Shown: piece by piece, positions 25,886-33,901 of the stretch
How the letters are laid out: every line of letters starts with the position of its first letter
Position numbering within the stretch: position 1 is the first letter of the stretch
Assembly: GCF_020215645.1 (NCBI RefSeq)
Contig: NZ_CP084058.1
Coordinates: forward strand, 1,984,001 to 2,048,000
Length of the DNA: 64,000 bases
Reading direction: 5' to 3'
Source: Nonomuraea gerenzanensis
GTDB lineage: Bacteria; Actinomycetota; Actinomycetes; Streptosporangiales; Streptosporangiaceae
The notes under the pieces: model-generated
What the model was told of the DNA's origin: nothing
Seen by the model: the letters and a program-made list of their open reading frames with translations, nothing else
The model's database searches: none
Program-made: the position numbers and the translations under genes

Positions 25886-27265
25886 ATGAACGTGAGGAAC
25901 CCGATCACCGGGCAATCCGACAGACCGCTCGCTCCGATCCCGCCCGACCGGCTGGCCGCCGTCGCGGCCGGGCTGCGCGAGCGGGCCCCCGCCTGGCGCA
26001 GTGCCGATCGAGGGGCGGTGCTGTCCCGCTTCGGGGCCGCGCTGGCCGACGACGACGCCCTGCTCGCCGCCCTGGTCGCCGACACCGGCAGGGTGGGGGA
26101 GTCGCTGCTGGAGCGCCGGCTCGTGGCCGCGCTCGTCGAGCGATGGGTACGCCAGGCGCCCGCGCTGCTCGCCCCGCCCGCCGAACACGCCGCCTCGCTG
26201 CCGGGGGTCTTCGTGGCGGGCGACGCGGTGCCGTACGAGCTGGTCGGGATGATCACTCCGTGGAACCTCCCGCTGCTGCTCGGCCTGATCGACGCCGTGC
26301 CCGCGCTGGCGGCCGGCTGCACGGTGCTGGTCAAGCCGAGCGAGGTGACGCCCCGCTTCATCGAGCCGCTCATGCGGCTCGTCCCCGACGAGCTGCCGCT
26401 GCGGGTCGTCGAGGGCGACGGCGGCACCGGCGCCGCGCTCGTGGACCTGGTGGACGCCGTCGTGTTCACCGGCAGCGTCGAGACGGGGCGGCGGGTGGCG
26501 CTGGCCGCGGCCCGCGCCTTCGTGCCGGCGTTCCTGGAGCTGGGCGGCAAGGACCCGGCGATCGTGCTGGCCGGGGCCGACCTCGACCGGGCCGCGTCGG
26601 CCGTCCTGTGGGGCGGCACCGCGAACGCCGGGCAGTCCTGCCAGTCCATCGAGCGCGTCTACGTGGCCCGCGAGGCGCACGACGAGTTCCTCGACCGGCT
26701 CGTGACCAAGGCCGCCCAGGTCGGCCTGACCTGCGAGGGCGGCCCGATCGGCCCCCTCATCGAGCCGGGCCGGGCGGACGTGATCGCCGAGCACCTGGCC
26801 GACGCCGTGGCCAAGGGCGCGAGCGTGCACACCGGCGGGCGCATCGAGCGGCACGGCGGCGGCCACTGGTGCCGCCCGACCGTGCTGTCCGGCGTCGATC
26901 ACGGCATGCTGGTCATGACGGAGGAGACGTTCGGCCCGGTGCTGCCGGTCATGGCGGTGTCCGGGCCCGACGAGGCGGTGGCGCTGGCCAACGACTCGGT
27001 CTACGGGCTGTCGGCCGCCGTGTTCGCTGCCGACGAGGAGCAGGCCCGCGCCGTCGCGGCCCGCCTCCAGGCCGGCGCGGTGAGCGTGAACGACGCCGGG
27101 CTGACCGCGCTGGTGCACGAGGGCGAGAAGAACTCCTTCCGCCTGTCGGGCCTGGGCGGCTCGCGCATGGGCGCGGCCTCCATCAGCCGCTTCCTGCGCC
27201 GCCGGGCCTTCCTGGTCAACCGATCCGACGCCGCCGACCCCTGGTGGCACAGCACGAAGGAGTGA
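25886..27265 (+). CDS. Aldehyde dehydrogenase family protein
   Basis: This NAD(P)-dependent aldehyde dehydrogenase has 459 residues from ATG 25886, with AGGAG 10 bases upstream; an ATG at 25841 would add 15. It has the TPWNLP oxyanion motif, general base Glu218 in LELGGKDP and catalytic Cys252 in GQSCQS. It is not close to the PatD protein at 4760: the cysteine context and the Trp-rich C-terminus (DPWWHSTKE) differ. It is the first of three tightly packed genes (next gap 4 bases, then a 4-base overlap) downstream of conservon 2. The substrate is unknown, but co-transcription with a nitrilase-fold protein suggests a shared pathway. Confidence 0.85.
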   Translation: MNVRNPITGQSDRPLAPIPPDRLAAVAAGLRERAPAWRSADRGAVLSRFGAALADDDALLAALVADTGRVGESLLERRLVAALVERWVRQAPALLAPPAEHAASLPGVFVAGDAVPYELVGMITPWNLPLLLGLIDAVPALAAGCTVLVKPSEVTPRFIEPLMRLVPDELPLRVVEGDGGTGAALVDLVDAVVFTGSVETGRRVALAAARAFVPAFLELGGKDPAIVLAGADLDRAASAVLWGGTANAGQSCQSIERVYVAREAHDEFLDRLVTKAAQVGLTCEGGPIGPLIEPGRADVIAEHLADAVAKGASVHTGGRIERHGGGHWCRPTVLSGVDHGMLVMTEETFGPVLPVMAVSGPDEAVALANDSVYGLSAAVFAADEEQARAVAARLQAGAVSVNDAGLTALVHEGEKNSFRLSGLGGSRMGAASISRFLRRRAFLVNRSDAADPWWHSTKE

Positions 27266-27269
27266 CCGG

Positions 27270-27704
27270 ATGGGACTGCGTGAGCAGATGCCGCTGCTGG
27301 CCAGGCACGAGGGCGAGTGGGAGGGCGAGTACCGCCACGTCGGCCCCGACGGCGAGCTGCTCGACCGGCACCGGGTACGGATGACCTGCGAGATCCGCGG
27401 CGAGGTCTACCACCAGACCAACCGCTACACCTGGGACGACGGCCGCACGGAGGTGCACGAGTTCCCCGGCACCTATCTCGGCGGCGGGCGGTGCGGCTTC
27501 GACACCGAGCGGCTCAAGGGCGAGTTCTGGGAGCTGGACGACAGCACGATGTACCTGACCTGGCGGTTCAAGGGGCAGGACCTGCGTCTGTTCGAGCTGA
27601 TCGTGCTGAGCGAGGACGGCCGCTCGCGCAGCCGGGTGTGGCAGTGGCTGCGCGACGGGGTGTGCGTGCGCCGGACGCTGATCGATGAGCGGCGGGCGGG
27701 ATGA
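27270..27704 (+). CDS. DUF3598-like protein, probable lipocalin/calycin fold
   Basis: This is a 144-residue soluble protein. Alternating hydrophobic and polar strands and the motif HEGEWEGEYRHV near the N-terminus, with a repeated FPGTYLGGGRCGFD, resemble the DUF3598/THAP4-heme-binding-like beta-barrel proteins, which bind small hydrophobic ligands. ATG 27270 is 4 bases after the dehydrogenase stop, and its own stop overlaps the nitrilase-fold gene by 4 bases, so all three genes are translated together. It may carry or isomerise the pathway intermediate. That role is inferred from fold and context only. Confidence 0.65.
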   Translation: MGLREQMPLLARHEGEWEGEYRHVGPDGELLDRHRVRMTCEIRGEVYHQTNRYTWDDGRTEVHEFPGTYLGGGRCGFDTERLKGEFWELDDSTMYLTWRFKGQDLRLFELIVLSEDGRSRSRVWQWLRDGVCVRRTLIDERRAG

Positions 27705-28672
27705 CCGCGTACACCGCGCTGGCCCTGCAGGTGGAGACGCGCACCGGCGCCGGGATCGGGGCCGCGATCGAGCGGATCGGCGCCCAGGTGGCGGGGTCGA
27801 AGGCGTGGCTCGGGCCGGAGCTGCGCCTGGTGGTGCTGCCCGAGTACGTGCTGACCGGCTTCCCCATGGGGCAGAGCGTCGAGCAGTGGCGGGACCGGGC
27901 GGCGCTGGACCCCGGCGGCCCCGAGTACCGCGCGCTCGGCGAGGTCGCCGCGGCTCAGGACGTGTTCCTGTGCGTCAACGCCTACGAGCGGGACGAGCAC
28001 TTCCCCGACCTGTTCTTCCAATCCACGGTGATCCTCGCGCCGTCGGGGCAGGCCGTGCTGCGCTACCGCAGGCTGCACTCGCTGTTCTCGCCCACGCCCT
28101 ACGACGTGTGGGAGCGCTACCTGGAGGTCTACGGCATCGACGGCGTGCTCCCGGTGGCGCGGACGGAGATCGGCAACCTCGCCGTGGTCGCCTCCGAGGA
28201 GATCCTCATGCCGGAGCTGGCCCGGGCGCTGGCGCTGCGCGGCGCCGAGGTGCTCTGCAACCCCACCTCGGAGGCGTCGTCCCCGCAGCTCACCCCGAAG
28301 GCCGTGGCCCGCCGTGCCCGCGCCGTGGAGAACCTGGCCTGCGTGGTCTCGGCCAACAGCGGCGGCCTGACCGGCATCGCGATCCCCGGCGACTCCACCA
28401 ACGGCGGCTCGGAGGTGATCGACCACCAGGGGCGGCTGCTCGCCCAGGCCGGGCCGGGCGAGACCCTGGTCGCGGCGGCCGAGCTGGACCTGGCCGCGCT
28501 GCGGCGCGCCCGGCTGCGGCCCGGCATGGCCAACCTGCTCAGCCGGGTCAAGACCGGGCTGTGGGCCGAGGAGTACGCCAGGCACGACGTCGAGCGGCCC
28601 GCGAAAGGCGTACCCGATCGGGCGGCGCTCCGGGCGAGGCAGGTGGCGGCCATCGCCCGGTTGTTCGGCTGA
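27701..28672 (+). CDS. Nitrilase-superfamily protein with substituted catalytic residues
   Basis: This 323-residue protein has the carbon-nitrogen hydrolase fold. The first catalytic residue is intact (Glu48 in VLPEYVLTGF), as is the second conserved Glu (Glu138 in VWERY). However, the usual YRK lysine is Arg124 (RYRRLHS) and the nucleophile Cys is Ser165 (VVASEEILMPEL, aligned through the conserved PELARALALRGAE). With two of three catalytic residues changed it is unlikely to hydrolyse nitriles or amides in the usual way. It may be a binding protein, a regulator or an enzyme of altered chemistry. It ends 6 bases from the convergent permease gene. Confidence 0.82.
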   Translation: MTAYTALALQVETRTGAGIGAAIERIGAQVAGSKAWLGPELRLVVLPEYVLTGFPMGQSVEQWRDRAALDPGGPEYRALGEVAAAQDVFLCVNAYERDEHFPDLFFQSTVILAPSGQAVLRYRRLHSLFSPTPYDVWERYLEVYGIDGVLPVARTEIGNLAVVASEEILMPELARALALRGAEVLCNPTSEASSPQLTPKAVARRARAVENLACVVSANSGGLTGIAIPGDSTNGGSEVIDHQGRLLAQAGPGETLVAAAELDLAALRRARLRPGMANLLSRVKTGLWAEEYARHDVERPAKGVPDRAALRARQVAAIARLFG

Positions 28673-28678
28673 CTCCGC

Positions 28679-29470
28679 TCAGGTGTCGCCGGTGCGCGCG
28701 CTCGTGTGCCAGCCCAGCACCGCCCGCTCCACCCCGAGGAAGGCCGCGTTGAGGCCGATGCCGAGCAGCCCCAGCAGCACGATCCCGGCCCACATGGCCG
28801 GGATGTCGAACTGGCTCTGCGCCTCCAGCATCCGGTGCCCGACCCCTTCGCTGCTGCCCACCAGCTCGGAGATGACCATCATGATCAGCGCCAGCGACAC
28901 GCTCAGCCGCAGCCCGGCGAAGATCTTCGGGGCCGCTGCGGGGAGGATGATCTTGGTGAGGCGCTGCCAGGAGCTCAGCCGGTAGACCGCGCCCGTCTCG
29001 ATGTACTGCCGGTCCACGTGGCGGGCGCCGTCCATGCTGTTGATCAGCACGGGCCAGACGACGCCGTACACGATGGAGGCCACCTGCATCGGCGTGCCCA
29101 CCTTGAACAACACCAGGAACACCGGCAGCAGCGCGGCGGGCGGAACCGACCGGCCGAAGTGCACCAGCGGCTCCACCAGCCCCGACAGCCAGGACGAGCG
29201 CCCCAGCACGACCCCGACCAGCACCCCGGCCGCGCACGCGATCGACCACCCGGCGAACAGCCTGGACAGGCTCGGCACCAGGTCCGCCACCGCCTCGTCG
29301 GTGAGGAACACCCGCGAGGGCGGCCCGGAGAACCACAGCTCGTGCAGCCGCGCCACGATCTGCGACGGCGGTGGGAAGTAGGTCGCCTGCAGGCTCCGCG
29401 TGACCAGCTCCCAGGCCAGCACCGCCACCGGCAGCAGCCAGAACCACGCCACCCGCCGCACGACACTCAC
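28679..29470 (-). CDS. NitT/TauT-type ABC permease, transporter 2, second subunit
   Basis: This 263-residue permease has six likely helices. The N-terminal YFPPPSQIVARLHELWFSGP closely matches the second permeases of transporters 1 and 3. The coupling loop is WQRLTKIILPAAAPKIFAGL. The GTG start at 29470 overlaps the first permease stop (GTGA). It is the last gene of the leftward seven-gene unit that begins at 34884. No ATPase gene follows, and the next gene is convergent. Confidence 0.85.
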   Translation of the reverse strand: MSVVRRVAWFWLLPVAVLAWELVTRSLQATYFPPPSQIVARLHELWFSGPPSRVFLTDEAVADLVPSLSRLFAGWSIACAAGVLVGVVLGRSSWLSGLVEPLVHFGRSVPPAALLPVFLVLFKVGTPMQVASIVYGVVWPVLINSMDGARHVDRQYIETGAVYRLSSWQRLTKIILPAAAPKIFAGLRLSVSLALIMMVISELVGSSEGVGHRMLEAQSQFDIPAMWAGIVLLGLLGIGLNAAFLGVERAVLGWHTSARTGDT

Positions 29471-30273
29471 GTGTCCACCCCCGTCCGCGCGTGGTGCCAC
29501 CGGAACAGCCGCCGCTCGCCGGCCGTGAACAGCAGGTTCGCCGCCAGCCCGAGCACCCCGGCCCACACCGTGGCCGCCAGCACCCGGTCCAGCCGGTTGG
29601 CGCTGCCCGCCAGCGACTGGAACGCGCCGATCCCGCCACCGCCCGGCGCGAGCAGCTCCACGCTCACGGCCACGATGAGGGTGACCGCCACCGCGATCCG
29701 CACCCCCGTCGCGATGAACGGCGCCGCGCTCGGCAGGCTCACCCGCAGCACCACCGCCAGCGGGCCGAAGCCGAAGCTGCGCAGCGTGTCCTTGGCGAGC
29801 GGGTCGACGTCGCTCAGGCCGTACATCGTGTTGATGAGCAGCGGCCACGAGCAGGTGTAGACGACCAGCGCCGTCTTGGCGTCGTGCCCCTCCGGGAAGA
29901 GGAAGACCGCCAGCGGGATCAGCGCCACCGACGGGATCGGCCGCAGGAACTCCACCAGCGGCCGGGCCGAGCGCTCCATGAACGGCACCGTCCCGAACAC
30001 CAGCCCGGCGGGCACGGCCACCGCGATCGCGATCACCAGCCCCAGCAGGCACGGGCCGAGCGTGGCCAGCACGTCGGTCCTGAACTGCGCGTCCAGCGGC
30101 AGCGTGGCCGCCGTGGCGAGCACGTGCGAGACGTAGGGCAGGAAGTCCGGGATCAGCCCGGTCCGCCCGGCGACCTCGGCGGCGGCGAGGAACCCCACCA
30201 CCCCGGCGAAGCCGAGCACCCCGTGCCCGGGCGCGGCGCCGACCGCGCCGCGCCCGGTCCGCCGACGGATCAT
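29467..30273 (-). CDS. NitT/TauT-type ABC permease, transporter 2, first subunit
   Basis: This 268-residue permease is the partner of the preceding entry. It contains FLRPIPSVALIPLAVFLFP and the coupling loop PLAKDTLRSFGFGPLAVVLR, followed by VSLPSAAPF. ATG 30273 overlaps the binding-protein stop by four bases (ATGA). Its close match to the first permeases of transporters 1 and 3 supports duplication of whole transporter cassettes. Confidence 0.85.
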   Translation of the reverse strand: MIRRRTGRGAVGAAPGHGVLGFAGVVGFLAAAEVAGRTGLIPDFLPYVSHVLATAATLPLDAQFRTDVLATLGPCLLGLVIAIAVAVPAGLVFGTVPFMERSARPLVEFLRPIPSVALIPLAVFLFPEGHDAKTALVVYTCSWPLLINTMYGLSDVDPLAKDTLRSFGFGPLAVVLRVSLPSAAPFIATGVRIAVAVTLIVAVSVELLAPGGGGIGAFQSLAGSANRLDRVLAATVWAGVLGLAANLLFTAGERRLFRWHHARTGVDT

Positions 30274-31253
30274 CCGCCGACCGACGCGAAGAGGGTGGCC
30301 ACGTCCACCTTGGCCTTCAGGTAGCCGTAGCCGTGCATGAGGTCGGCCAGCTTCTGCACGCTGGCCTTGTCGGGCTCCATGGTGAACGTGCCGAGCGTCA
30401 TCGCCGCCGCCGTCTCCGCGGGGATCTGCGTGTACGTCGGCACCACCTCGTCGATGGCCCTGCGGTCGGCGCCGGCGACCTCCTGGGCCTTGGCCAGTGC
30501 CCGGTGGAAGGCCTCGGCCGTCTTCGGGTACTTGGCCAGCCACTGCTCGGTGACGCCCCACCCGTCGATCGGCACGCCCTCGGTGACGCCGCTCGTGGTG
30601 TCGACGATCTGGGTGGCGCCACCCTTCTTGGCCGCGCTCAGGAACGGCTCGACCAGCCAGGCCGCGTCGACCTTGCCCGTGGACAGCGCGCCGAGCTGGT
30701 CGGCGAACGACACCGGGACGAACTTGACCTCTTCCGGCTTGACCCCGGCCTCCTGCAGATGGGCGTTGGTGACGGTCTGGCCCAGGGCCTTGAGCACGTT
30801 GACCGCGACCGTCTTGCCCTTGAGGTCGGTGACCGACTTGATCGGCGAGCCCTTGGCCACGACCACCCCGGAGACGTTCGGGGCGCCGCCCATGGTGTGC
30901 TGGAACAGCTTCAGCTTGGCCGCGCCGGAGTCGTTGATGGTCATGAGCACCACATAGCTCGTCATGAACGCGTCCATGCTGCCGTTAACGATCTTCGGCA
31001 TGACCGCCGTCGGCGCCTGGATGATCTCCGTCTTGACCGTCAGGCCCTCCTCCTTGAAGAACCCGCGTTTCTCCGCGATGAACAACGACGCGGAAGACGG
31101 CACCGGCACCACGCCCACCAGGAGCTCGGTCTTCTCGAGCCCGCTGGACGACGTCGTGCCGGTGGTGCCCGTCTCGCCTCCTCCTCCGCCTCCGCACGCG
31201 CTGATCGCCAGCGCCACTGCCATACCCGCGACTACGATCCTGGCCAGTTGCAT
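30270..31253 (-). CDS. Substrate-binding lipoprotein, NMT1/THI5-like, transporter 2
   Basis: This 327-residue lipoprotein has a short signal peptide, lipobox AISAC with Cys near 20, then a Gly/Thr-rich linker and the NMT1-type domain starting GLEKTELLVGVVPVPSSASL. I chose ATG 31253 because AAGG lies 8 bases upstream. A GTG two codons earlier is too close to that site. It follows the O-methyltransferase gene by 48 bases on the same strand. Its mature N-terminus (GLEKT...) and FIAEKRGFFKEEGLTV are closer to transporter 3 than to transporter 1. The ligand is unknown. Confidence 0.86.
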   Translation of the reverse strand: MQLARIVVAGMAVALAISACGGGGGGETGTTGTTSSSGLEKTELLVGVVPVPSSASLFIAEKRGFFKEEGLTVKTEIIQAPTAVMPKIVNGSMDAFMTSYVVLMTINDSGAAKLKLFQHTMGGAPNVSGVVVAKGSPIKSVTDLKGKTVAVNVLKALGQTVTNAHLQEAGVKPEEVKFVPVSFADQLGALSTGKVDAAWLVEPFLSAAKKGGATQIVDTTSGVTEGVPIDGWGVTEQWLAKYPKTAEAFHRALAKAQEVAGADRRAIDEVVPTYTQIPAETAAAMTLGTFTMEPDKASVQKLADLMHGYGYLKAKVDVATLFASVGG

Positions 31254-31301
31254 CGCCACTGCCTTTCTGAGTCCGGTGGTCCGGCGGAGGCTGGGAAGAG
31301 G

Positions 31302-32306
31302 TCAGCGGCGCCTCGCCTCGATGAGATGGGCGCCGGAGCCGAGTTCGACGACGTCGCTGATGACCAGCCCCGCCTGGTCGAGCACGGCGGCGTACTCCTC
31401 GCGGCTGCGCTCGGTGCCGCCATTGAAGATCGCCAGCATCCGCATGTCAATGTCCTTGCCGAGGTGCGGCTCCTCACTGTCGGGGAGCACCACCTCCAGG
31501 ATGAGGACGCGCCCGTCGTGGCTCATCGCCTCGCGGACGTTGCGCAGAATCTTGACCGCATCGTCATCGTCCCAGTTGTGCAGGACGCTCGCCAGCAGAT
31601 AGACGTCACCGCCCGCGGGGACCTCGGCGAACATGTCGCCGGAGACCACCTGCGACCTGTCGGCCAGGCCCTCGGCCGCCAGCGTCTGCCTGGCGTGCTC
31701 CGTCACGTACTCAAGGTCGAACAGGATCCCGCGCATCTGCGGGTTGGCGTGCAGGACCGTGGCCAGGATGTGACCCTTGCCGCCCGCCACGTCCACCATC
31801 GTCGCCGTGGCGGGGAAGTCGTACCGCTTGGCCAGGCCCTCGGTGAAGGGGATGGCCCTGGCGGTCATGTAGTCGTCGAACATCCGGCTCACGTCCGGGT
31901 GCGCGGCGAGGTGGTCGTAGAGGGGGCCGTACCGCTTCATGAACGCCGAGCCGCCGTCGCGCACGGTGGCGGGCAGCATGCCCATGGCGTACCAGAAGCT
32001 CTCCTCGCCGAGCATGCGGATCGACGAGCGGACCGAGTCGGGCACGTCCGAGCGCAGGGCCGTGCCCTTCTCCGTGAGGTCGTAGGTGTCGGGCCCGGCC
32101 GCCGTGATGACGCCCATGCTGGCCAGCTCGCGCAGCACCCGGCGCAGCGAGGGGGCGTGTGCCCCGCAACGCTCGGCCAGGTCGGCGCTGCCCAGCGGCC
32201 CGTGCGCGAGGTGGTCGGCCAGGCCCAGCTCCGCCATGGTCAGCAGGGCCGCGAAACGGGAGATGTCTCCTACGGCTCCCCACAGGAGGTCATCGGAATG
32301 CGGCAT
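31302..32306 (-). CDS. Plant-type small-molecule O-methyltransferase
   Basis: This 334-residue SAM-dependent methyltransferase has an N-terminal winged-helix dimerisation domain (residues 1-100) and a Rossmann domain with motif I VDVAGGKGH (171-179). The probable catalytic base is His243 in VLHNWDDDDA, the position used by plant-type O-methyltransferases. The phenazine methyltransferase PhzM has the same fold and length but lacks this His, so O-methylation of a phenol or enol is more likely here. The gene lies between transporters 2 and 3 in one leftward unit (18-base gap before, 48 after), suggesting it acts on the imported ligand or a product. Confidence 0.85.
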   Translation of the reverse strand: MPHSDDLLWGAVGDISRFAALLTMAELGLADHLAHGPLGSADLAERCGAHAPSLRRVLRELASMGVITAAGPDTYDLTEKGTALRSDVPDSVRSSIRMLGEESFWYAMGMLPATVRDGGSAFMKRYGPLYDHLAAHPDVSRMFDDYMTARAIPFTEGLAKRYDFPATATMVDVAGGKGHILATVLHANPQMRGILFDLEYVTEHARQTLAAEGLADRSQVVSGDMFAEVPAGGDVYLLASVLHNWDDDDAVKILRNVREAMSHDGRVLILEVVLPDSEEPHLGKDIDMRMLAIFNGGTERSREEYAAVLDQAGLVISDVVELGSGAHLIEARRR

Positions 32307-32324
32307 ATGTCCTTCCAGGAAGAA

Positions 32325-33128
32325 TCACGGGTTGCGGGTGGCCTGCCGGTGCCAGACGAGCACGCGGCGCTCGGCCAGCACGAACAGGGAGTTCACGACG
32401 TAGCCGAGGATGCCGAGCAGCGCGATCGCCGCCCACACGCCGGCGCCGTCGAAGCTGCGCTGGAACTGCAGGAGCTGGTATCCGATGCCGTCGCCGCCGC
32501 CGAGCAGCTCGCTGATCACCATCATGATCAGCGCCAGCGACAGGCTCAGCCGCAGCCCAGCGAAGATCTTCGGCGAGGCGGCGGGCAGCAGCACCACACG
32601 CAGGTACTGCAGCTTGGTCAGGTTGAAGACCGTCGCCGTCTCCGTGTAGGTACGATCCACGGCCCTGACCCCGTCGATGGAGTTGAGCAGCACCGGCCAC
32701 ACCACGCCGAACACGATCGTCGAGAGCTGCGTGATCAGCACGCCGCTCACCGCCTCGGTGGACAGGCCCGCCATCAGCACGAGGAAGACGGGGATCAGCA
32801 GCGGCGGCGGCAGCGCCCGGCCGAACTCGATCAGCGGGTCCACGTAGTCGGTCGCCGCGCGGGAGCGCCCGAGCAGCATGCCCGCCAGGACCCCGATCAG
32901 CGCCGCCAGGATCCAGCCGCCGAACATGCGGCCGAGACTCGGCAGGATGTTGTCGATCGCGTCGTCGGTGAGGAACACCCGGCCGACGGGGCCGGAGAAC
33001 CACAGCTCGTACATGCGCACGACGATCGTCGTGGGCGGCGGGAAATCGGTGTCGCCGATCGCCCGCGTCACCAGCTCCCAGACGACGAGCACGGCGGGGA
33101 TCACCAGGAATCTGGGCAGGTTCTTCAC
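32325..33128 (-). CDS. NitT/TauT-type ABC permease, transporter 3, second subunit
   Basis: This 267-residue permease has six helices, FPPPTTIVVRMYELWFSGP near the N-terminus and the coupling segment KLQYLRVVLLPAASPKIFAG. It is clearly paralogous to 28679-29470 and 18363-19166. It overlaps the first permease by four bases (ATGA) and is followed 18 bases later by the O-methyltransferase gene. Confidence 0.86.
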   Translation of the reverse strand: MKNLPRFLVIPAVLVVWELVTRAIGDTDFPPPTTIVVRMYELWFSGPVGRVFLTDDAIDNILPSLGRMFGGWILAALIGVLAGMLLGRSRAATDYVDPLIEFGRALPPPLLIPVFLVLMAGLSTEAVSGVLITQLSTIVFGVVWPVLLNSIDGVRAVDRTYTETATVFNLTKLQYLRVVLLPAASPKIFAGLRLSLSLALIMMVISELLGGGDGIGYQLLQFQRSFDGAGVWAAIALLGILGYVVNSLFVLAERRVLVWHRQATRNP

Positions 33129-33901
33129 GATCCCGCGGCCCCCGTCCGCATCCGGTGCCAGTGGAACAGGCGGCGCTCGCCGGCCATCAGCAGCACGTTG
33201 GCCAGCACGCCGATGACGCCGGCCCAGAACGTCGCCGCCATCATCAGGTCCGTCCTGTTGCCGCTGCCCGCGACCGTCACGTAGACGCCGATCCCGTTGA
33301 AGCCGCCCGCCAGCAGCTCGGCGCTGACGGCCAGGACCAGCGCGATGCCGGCGGCGATCCTGACGCCCGTCGCGACGAACGGGGCCGCGCTGGGCAGGCT
33401 CACCCTGGCCAGCACCGCCAGGCGGCCGAAGCCGAAGCTGCGCAGCGACTCCTTGGCCAGCGGGTCGACGTCGTGCATGCCGTAGAGGGTGTTGATGAGG
33501 ATCGGCCAGACCGAGGCGTACACGATGACCGAGATCTTCATCAGCTCGTCCACCGGGATCAGCAGGATCGCCAGTGGGATGATCGCCACGGACGGGATCG
33601 GGCGCATGAACTCCAGCAGCGGCCGGATGGCGCGCTCCAGCGGGGTCAGCGCGCCGAGCAGCACGCCCAGCGGCACCGCGATGGCGGTGGCGACAAGCAG
33701 GCCGAGCACCCAGTTCGTCAGGGTGGTGCCGACGCCCGCGAGGAACTCGGTGTCGGCCAGCAGGCGCACGGCTTCGAGCAGGATGGTCGAGGGAGCGGGG
33801 AAGGCCAGCTCCGGGCTGATGCCGAAGCGGATGAGCAGCTCCCCTACAACGAGGAAGCCCGCGGCGCCGATGGCGCCGCGGAGCAGTCGTGCACCGGTCA
33901 T
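33125..33901 (-). CDS. NitT/TauT-type ABC permease, transporter 3, first subunit
   Basis: This 258-residue permease contains FMRPIPSVAIIPLAILLIP and the coupling loop PLAKESLRSFGFGRLAVLAR, followed by VSLPSAAPF. ATG 33901 overlaps the stop of the binding-protein gene by four bases. It forms the channel with the product of 32325-33128. Confidence 0.86.
   Translation of the reverse strand: MTGARLLRGAIGAAGFLVVGELLIRFGISPELAFPAPSTILLEAVRLLADTEFLAGVGTTLTNWVLGLLVATAIAVPLGVLLGALTPLERAIRPLLEFMRPIPSVAIIPLAILLIPVDELMKISVIVYASVWPILINTLYGMHDVDPLAKESLRSFGFGRLAVLARVSLPSAAPFVATGVRIAAGIALVLAVSAELLAGGFNGIGVYVTVAGSGNRTDLMMAATFWAGVIGVLANVLLMAGERRLFHWHRMRTGAAGS

Noticed and set aside
30333..33284. A 983-codon plus-strand open frame rich in Arg, Gln, His and Gly
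   Set aside because: It is the shadow of the binding protein, O-methyltransferase and permease genes on the minus strand.
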